Below are positions 56,301 to 62,824 of a stretch of 62,824 nucleotides of DNA, piece by piece. Both the position numbers and the translations under genes were made by a program. The stretch spans positions 670,644 to 733,467 of the forward strand of contig NW_019091535.1 in the NCBI RefSeq assembly GCF_001949145.1, in the 5' to 3' direction. Position 1 is the stretch's first letter, and every line of letters starts with the position of its first letter. The notes beneath the pieces were generated by a model. The model saw only the letters and a list, made by a program, of their open reading frames with translations, was not told the DNA's origin and made no database searches. This stretch comes from Acanthaster planci. Lineage: Eukaryota; Echinodermata; Asteroidea; Valvatida; Acanthasteridae.

Positions 56301-59300
56301 ATCGAACCCACGACCTCCTGTTTATTAGTGCATACGTCTCAACCACTCGACCGGTGTCGGCTGGCTGGTCTGAGTCAGATGCAGCCACAGGTACTGCGAA
56401 CAACTGTCAATCCTAACAACTATCCAATTAATTGATTTGCAGCCCACCTTAAAGGGCCGAGCACCAGCGTTGTCAGGTCCATTACCAATCACTTCAAATC
56501 CATCAATTTATCCAATCTTTTAGTCACAGGCTGTTCAAATAAGGATTCATTGTTGATCCTGTTACATGTGACTGATCTTATGAAAGAACTTACGAAAAGA
56601 TCTGTGCGTCTCAGGCAGGGTTTTGATTGGCACACTGAGGGCCGTATAGTTGCCCATGCGGAAACCGTAGTCTTAATGTGGTGCAAATTTAGTAAGTGGT
56701 TTAGAACAAATGTCCAAGGCGTTAGCGTAATAGATTGTGGCCCTACATAAATATTATTTTGTGAGCGCTTAACATTTAGTCCTTTCCCATAAAATTACAA
56801 AGCTATTTAGCTGGGGATTGAAGTGACATTTGTTCAAGATGTGTTTTTTGGGTTTTTTTTTTACCTACCAGACATGCTGTGAGGAAGCTGAGGAAAGTTA
56901 CTGTTTGTTTGTTTTTTGTTTGTACACCCCTTTCTTCACAGTTTCAACAAGTTGACTGAGCGATACTTCAAGAATTCTTCCTGGCCAGATGCTGAGAGCA
57001 TCCAAGCAGCTGTTGGACCTGGTACAAAAATTTAACCACACCTTTCCAAAACCAAATCAGCAGCCGATTTCACGAAACTTCACGCTATGGCGTTACTCCA
57101 CTTATGCCACATTTTATCGCTTAAAGTTGTGCAATAAATGAAGAGCAATTTCATGAAAGTTACGCGCTGCGTAAGTCTGTGACTTATGCAATGAATTATT
57201 GCTTAACTTAACACAGTCATTTTAGGTGGCATAAATTGCTCCAAACGACGCGAAATTAATGATTTGATGAGCTTATCGTGTTCAGTTAAGTCTCATCTTT
57301 GCTGAACTTAACAAGGTTTATAAGAGAAACGAACAACTTAGTTGTTGAAGGTAATGAAAAACTTGTTTGGCTGTGAGAGAACTACGAGATTTTCTGCCTG
57401 ATTCCGATGAAGAAAAGACGAAGACTTTTCCAAAATGGCAGTTGGAGGTGATTCAACAACTATTTGATGACTGTTGTTAAATTGGAAAGGAACAGCGGTT
57501 GTAAGGGCCGTTTCTGTCCTCGTCCAAGAAATTTGATATTATTAAAATGTTGTGCATCTACGCAACTTTTCGTGAAATCGAACGTAAGTATATTGCGCAG
57601 CTACGGCATAAATTTGTAGCACAAGGCTTATGCATGGTTCAAAGTTATGCCACATCGGCTACTGGCCTCTAGAGAGACTGTACCAGTTTTACAACCCCAA
57701 ATTTGGAGAAAGACTAACCTATGCCATTTTTTGTTTTGAGTTCATTTATCGTCTCTGCAACTGTATTAAGTCCGAAAGCCTTCAAATAGTGTTTTGTATC
57801 ATGAAACATCTCCATTCTTTTACTTAGTTATCTATGAATCCAACTTTCCTCCCAGACCCATTGAAATCCTCTTAGATCCTTGGAAATCCCTCAGAAAGTT
57901 TAGGATTTTGTAAGGTTTTGGTAGACTTTTGAGGATTCAGGAAGGTTCTTATCCCTCACTGTTGTTCTTAATCTCTGTTTGTTTTTCCATTAACGTATTT
58001 AGATCTGGTGTTTAACATACTGTATAAGGAGTTATACTATCGTCACATCTACGCCAGGGTCCAGGTGAGTTGAGCTGAAGTTTAGTTAAGCATGGCCTTG
58101 TTCACAATTCTCAGTAAAATAGAAATGCTTTTCGGAGCTTTTCTGCACCTGCTCAGAAGACTCACCTTCTGTGCTTGTACAGAACACTTCAATTTTTGCT
58201 ACATTTGGGCTCCATTTTGCATAAAAACCCACAGGATCTGTTGTTGTAGAATTAATGGCATGTACGGCATACGCTAGTGCCCTTTATGCCATTAGCAAAA
58301 AGGTCGCTTAGCCATGTGGTAGTTGGGCTAGAAATTCAAATAGCTCAAGACACTTGATCAGACAGTAAAGAGTAGATATTATCCACAGGGTCTTAAGGTT
58401 TAAGTTGAATTTTTAAGCAAATTTCAGTGGACAGTTTTCTCACCTTTTTTTTTCTGATTGATAGTCGGGTCCCTCCCAGGAGCAGCGTTTTGAGTCATAC
58501 TACAACTATTGCAACCTTTTCAACTTTATTCTGAGTGAGTACAGCTTCCATGCAAATCACGCCTTTTAGTGACTGAAAAAATCTCTGTCAAATATCTTGC
58601 TCAAGGACATTAGTACCACAGTTCCGATGCCATTGGTGTTACAGTATGTTAGGAATGTTGCTAACTTTTATTAGTGTTGTATTCGAGTCCATTACAAGTC
58701 CCTGCAAGTCCTTCCAAGTCCCTGCATTCCTTGCAAGTCCATCTGAAGTCATTCATTCTTGAGCCAATTCGCAAACTATTCAAATGAGCTGTGACAAAAG
58801 CATTCCTTTGTCATAGTTCACCCCGTTACTTATGACTTGCCTCGTGAAGGGACTCGTGAAAGGACTTGTGATGGGCTCGAATACGACATGGACTGTTGGC
58901 CCTCGATCGCTGGCCAATCACTGTCAAGTATCTTGCTCAGGAACGCATGTCCCACAGCCACCGGCGAACCACAGCGTCATAGTTCTGTTCCAAAATTGGC
59001 ATACTCCTGCACCAGCTCCCTCCTCACTCTCATCTGTTTCCTTCACAAGTTGTCCAGTGTTGGGCTCAGCTGAAAACAGCTTAGATTTCAGAGCTGAAAT
59101 TTGTTTTGTTCCTTTTTGAAGGCGCGGGAGTACTTTTTCCAGGATAAAACTTCCTCTTGATTTGTCGTTAATTAGCACAGAATGATCCATATTGGTACCT
59201 GTGCAACTTAAAGCTTGGAATGTGTCACATGCCTTTGTGTATTCAAATCTCTGACAAGTTGCCGAAGTCCTTGGTTACACTGCAGATGTGTGAAATCCAA

Positions 59301-62300
59301 CAGCTGGTTTGTGTCATTATCACTGATTTTTTTTCTTCGTTTTTCCAGATGCTGAGGGACCTGTGAGATTGGAGCTGCCAGATCAGTGGCTGTGGGACAT
59401 CATTGATGAGTTTATTTACCAGGTAAGCTCCTAAAAAAAGAACAGGCTGTTTTTTTTTTCCAATTGGAATCTCGCCTCAACCTTAACTTCTCATTTTCAG
59501 AAGATGGGGAGAAATGCAGAGCCGTGTCTTTGATGAGGTAGAGTTGTTGGCTATTGGGCCTCCCCAGGTCATCTAAGATGCCTTGGTTTTGTTACACAAA
59601 TACATGTTTTTGTAAAAGCATTGAACTGTAGCAACTTGGTTGCCCTTTTTTTTCATCTCCAGGCAAACAAGAACAAGCCATTTCAAATGTCCACTTCCAA
59701 ATGCCAACTGAACCCCTGGTGTTGAAAAACAGATAACGTTTGTTTATATCTCTGAGATTGCTGGTTACCTTTGCAGTTCCAGGAATTCAGCAAGTATCGC
59801 AGCAAACTGTCAGGAAAGACCGACGACGAAATTGCCATCCTCAGGGCGAACCCCAAGGTGAGTACCAAAAAGGGGCGAACAGTTCTAAATTTGTGGCAAA
59901 GTCCGATATGGAAGAGAGGAAATAGGTAAGAAGCTAGTCTACACTCTGTTAAACATGAAGAGGCAAGTAGTTTTTCTTTGGAACACTTTTCTGTTCGTTT
60001 TGGCTTCAAACTGTGTATACGGTCAAATCTTGTTAATAAGAGCACTGTTAATGAAAGATTCTGCTTCTAACAAGGAAATCTTGAGGTCCCGATCCTTTCT
60101 TTTTCCTTGTTTTCATTCCTGACAGTACAAAGTTCCTGTGACAACGAGGTAATTTGTCAAGTCTGAAGGACTTGTTATTAAAGAGGTTCGACCGTGGTAA
60201 CTCAGCAATTAATGATATAATTAAAACACTGGTTGAAGGCCATGGTCAGTAAGGCACTTATCCGTTAATTCAGTGGTCTTGGGTTAGATTCCCACTGAGG
60301 ACGATTGTGCTCTCCCGCCCCCTTAGATCTGGAATGTGCACAGCGTGCTGAATGTTCTCCACTCCCTCGTGGACAAGTCCAACATCAACAAGCAACTAGA
60401 GGTGTACGCTAACGCCGGTGAGTTCACAGCCCCGTCTGCAGCAGACATCATCGTCAACAGATCCTTGCTGTCTTTCTGTCTGGTGTATCGGAGGGCAGTA
60501 TCCCAAGATGGGCCCCAAATTTTGCTCAGCAGATTCATGCATCCAGTAAACATCAGCCGGGAGCAAGTTCAAAGCTGTATTAGTTACATGGTGTTTTGGC
60601 TGGTAACCTGTTTCCGCTGAGCAGTTTATATTTGGTGCTTAGTGAATTTCATGCATGAGCAATACAGGTTATGTCTTAATGGCTTGGCTGTGGCTAGAAT
60701 TTATGAACAGGTCTCTGGTAGTGGCTGCAGCCAGTCCTAATATAACTGTGAGTAACTGTAAGCCGCAGCCAAAAGATGTGGACGTGGTCCGACTTAGCCG
60801 ATGACTGATCAGTTATTGGGGAGCATTGCTGCTGAGTTTTGGTAGAGCCCACTGAAAAACGGCCTATGAAACACTGGCTGCTTACACAAAGTGAACAGAT
60901 TACATACACCGTGAGCAAAACATTCAAGGGTCATCAAATGAAATGTGCATACACGTTTTGTTTTGTGGTGTCATTTTGCAGGAGACCCAGACAGCGTTGC
61001 GGGTGACTTTGGCCGTCATCCCTTGTACAAGATGCTGGGGTACTTCAGTCTGATCGGCCTGCTGCGACTTCACTCCCTCCTGGGTGATTACTACCAGGCC
61101 ATCAAAGTGCTGGAGAACATCGAGCTCAACAAACAGGTGAGGCTGACTCAGATTATATTGGAGTTAATCAATCCTCAATGAACATGTGTAACAGGTGAAC
61201 AAATCCGCAGGATCTTGCAGACAATTCAGTGAGGACTGGAGCTTGTTGCATAAGTAGTGTCACGATTAAGACCTCTTAAAACGGCCAAGACCAACACAAG
61301 ACTTCCAGTCAGAGTCCAAGTCTTTCAAATGGTCTTTAACAAAAGCATTTCTTTGTCACAGTTCACCCTGTTACTTGTGACTGGTCTTTGACTGGTCTTG
61401 TGACCGGTCTTGTAACCGGTCTTGTGACCAGTCTAGTAACCGGTCTTGTGACTGGTCTTGTGTCTTGTCATGTCAATGTTCTTTTGTCTGGTCTTATGTC
61501 TGGTCTTATGACTGGTCTTGTGACTGGTCGTGTGACTGGTCTTATGACTGGTCTTGTGACTGGTCTTATGACTGGTCTTGTGACTTGTCTTGTCTTGTCA
61601 CTGTTCTTGTGTCTGGTCTTATGACTGGTCTTGTGCCTGATTTTGTGATGGTCTCGACTGCAAACTATTCTGACAATTTGCAACAGAATGAAGATTTTTA
61701 ACTGGGGTTATTGGTTTGGTTCCTCATCTCCCAGACCCTGTACTCGAGGGTGACAGCCTGCCAGGTGACCACCTATTACTACGTGGGTTTTGCTTATCTT
61801 ATGATGCGTCGATACCAGGACGCCATCCGCAGCTTCACCAACATCCTGCTGTACATCCAGCGCACCAGTCGCATGATGCCGCCGGGCTCCTACCAAGTGG
61901 ACCTGGTAAGTGGAGAGAGTCAGCCATAAGACACTGCGTCCCAGTTGTTTGACTGCGGCTCCCGAAAATACGCCTGTCTTTGGGGAAATGACTTCAGCCG
62001 CTAGCTGTCGGCTTTCCAGTTGCCCATGCATTAACATCAGTCGCTGCCAAGTGATCCAATCAAGGCCTCACCCCAGGGTGGCTCAGAAATACAAATTATC
62101 CTCACGTCTACCCACCATTGTGACCAAGGGCAAGTGGCGCCAGTGAAGTCTTGTCACTTGTCCGTGAATCGATTCTCTTGAGTTGGCAACCCAGGGTCAT
62201 CCCCTGCTTGCACACTGCATTAATGCATATGCATCAATCATGGCAGTTTATGACCCATAATGCTTTAGATTTTCTAAAGAATATTTTTAAAAAAAGACTA

Positions 62301-62595
62301 GCTGTCACGGCAGCCTGTTGTGTGAGTAGAGTAGTGTCCAGGTCTTATTTTATCTTGCCAACTCATTCCATACTGAGCAATGGAGGAGCTGTGGTTGTGA
62401 ATTTTGGGAAATGATATTTACTCAAGTGACGGATTTCCCGTTGCAAACAAATGCTGCATAGATCAAGAAGATCAATGAGCAGATCTACACCCTCCTGGGC
62501 ATTGCGCTGACCCTTCACCCCATGCGCATTGACGAAAGCGTCCACATGCAGCTCAAGGAGAAGATGGGTGACAAACTGACCAAAATGCAGAAAGG
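53391..62595 (+). CDS. EIF3L: Eukaryotic translation initiation factor 3 subunit L, first 12 exons (3' part outside window)
   Basis: Subunit of eIF3, which scaffolds the 43S pre-initiation complex on the 40S ribosome. Exons: 53391-53432, 55292-55331, 56018-56171, 56942-57021, 58003-58064, 58465-58534, 59349-59422, 59777-59857, 60327-60417, 60982-61136, 61735-61905, 62462-62595; 384 complete codons of about 560. Conserved text includes [91 protein letters not shown] and [20 protein letters not shown] (helical-repeat region). The C-terminal PCI domain is beyond the window. Exon 12 ends in phase 2 after MQKG. Introns between listed repeats (54430-55291, 59423-59776, 59858-60326, 60418-60981, 61906-62461) show nothing I can name. 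Confidence 0.97.
53539..54425. mobile_element. Foldback element with 200-300 bp inverted arms
   Basis: The left arm (about 53539-53850) and right arm (about 54150-54425) are reverse complements. For instance GTCGTTCACAAGTGCCTTG at about 53692 recurs reversed near 54270. The centre contains a family F repeat (53960-54061). Matching peptides on both strands ([12 protein letters not shown]) come from the arms and do not indicate a gene. EIF3L intron 1. Confidence 0.85.
53960..54061. mobile_element. Dispersed repeat family F, copy 2, nested in the foldback
   Basis: It matches 21290-21408 (ACGGCTAGGTCTA, GAAGACCTAGACCTA). Its place between the foldback arms suggests it either inserted there or is part of that element. 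Confidence 0.55.
56202..56440 (-). mobile_element. tRNA-derived SINE-like element
   Basis: On the minus strand, about 56285-56362 has A-box-like GGTCGAGTGGTTGAGACG and B-box GGTTCGATTCC at tRNA spacing. It lacks a long variable arm and a clean acceptor stem, so it is not a functional tRNA gene. Confidence 0.65.
57063..57659. mobile_element. Family E non-autonomous element, copy 2
   Basis: 597 bp from GCCGATTTCACGAAACTTC to CCACATCGGC. It is in reverse orientation to 9054-9619. No coding capacity. EIF3L intron 4. Confidence 0.7.
58672..58890. mobile_element. TR-hAT family copy 5, short array
   Basis: Left end TAGTGTTGTATTCGAGTCC, right end GGGCTCGAATACGACATG. The core matches 10174-10494 nearly word for word (CTATTCAAATGAGCTGTGAC, CACCCCGTTACTTATGACTT). 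It is about 100 bp shorter because the left-arm array has only a few units. Confidence 0.8.
61255..61672. mobile_element. TR-hAT family copy 6, right-arm 12-mer array
   Basis: The core (AAAGCATTTCTTTGTCACAG, TTCACCCTGTTACTTGTGAC) is followed by about twenty GACTGGTCTTGT-type 12-mers (61375-61640). The ends are eroded. It ends about 60 bp before EIF3L exon 11. Confidence 0.75.
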
Positions 62596-62599
62596 GTAA

Positions 62600-62824
62600 G
62601 TCCAGAACCCAAGCTTCTGACCAACCCATCCCACCCAACCACCCACTCACCCTTCTCCCGCCCTCCTCCCCATCCCTTCCATTACTACCCCTATCTTCTA
62701 CCCCCTGCCCTCTGTCCTACCCTCAACCTCACCCCTCCTCCACCCTTTCGTCTACCAGACCCCTACCCTCTTCTTCACCTCCTTCTGCACCCCTCCATCT
62801 ACCAGACCCCTACCCTCTCCTTCA
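62600..62824. repeat. C/T-rich tract after EIF3L exon 12
   Basis: Over 200 bp made almost only of C, T and A on the plus strand, with an imperfect repeat containing CTACCAGACCCCTACCCTC near the end. It starts right after the exon 12 donor and continues past the window. Confidence 0.85.

Noticed and set aside
60200-60300. Possible third tRNA-like piece (GGTTAGATTCCC)
   Set aside because: Only a B-box-like word is visible; no convincing A box at the right distance.

Overview
This is nuclear DNA from an animal. Genes are split by many GT-AG introns of about 0.1-3.3 kb, and one gene is an axonemal dynein heavy chain, so the organism has motile cilia. The introns are full of short inverted-repeat DNA elements, tRNA-derived SINE-like pieces and minisatellites. 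No repeat looks vertebrate-specific, and two copies of one segment differ by a few percent. A marine invertebrate deuterostome (echinoderm, hemichordate or amphioxus-like) is my best guess, but it is inference and I cannot fix the phylum.

Layout. (1) 891-34891, minus strand: the N-terminal half of an outer-arm beta-type dynein heavy chain (DNAH9/11/17 type). I resolve 36 exons that join in frame into 2,223 codons, from the start codon to the Walker B motif of AAA2. The rest lies beyond base 1. (2) 34892-38496: divergent intergenic region with a decayed non-LTR retrotransposon and two near-perfect hairpins. (3) 38497-45141, plus: complete ETFA (electron transfer flavoprotein alpha, mitochondrial matrix) in nine exons, with exon 6 present twice next to an assembly gap. 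(4) 47865-52704, minus: complete PDAP1 (28 kDa heat- and acid-stable phosphoprotein), six exons, convergent with ETFA. (5) 53391-62595, plus: EIF3L (translation initiation factor 3 subunit L), first 12 exons; it runs off the right edge. PDAP1 and EIF3L are head to head with 686 bp between start codons.

The four genes serve different processes: ciliary motility, mitochondrial electron transfer, a cytosolic phosphoprotein, and translation initiation. They do not form a pathway; only the divergent pairs suggest shared promoters.

The unusual content is in the non-coding DNA. It includes a family of hAT-like non-autonomous elements carrying internal 10-12 bp arrays on either side of a conserved core, a TTAA-flanked (piggyBac-like) MITE family, and several long foldback elements. 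It also includes a tiny hairpin insertion with 9-bp flanking direct repeats and the duplicated ETFA exon. I found no new multi-gene system.
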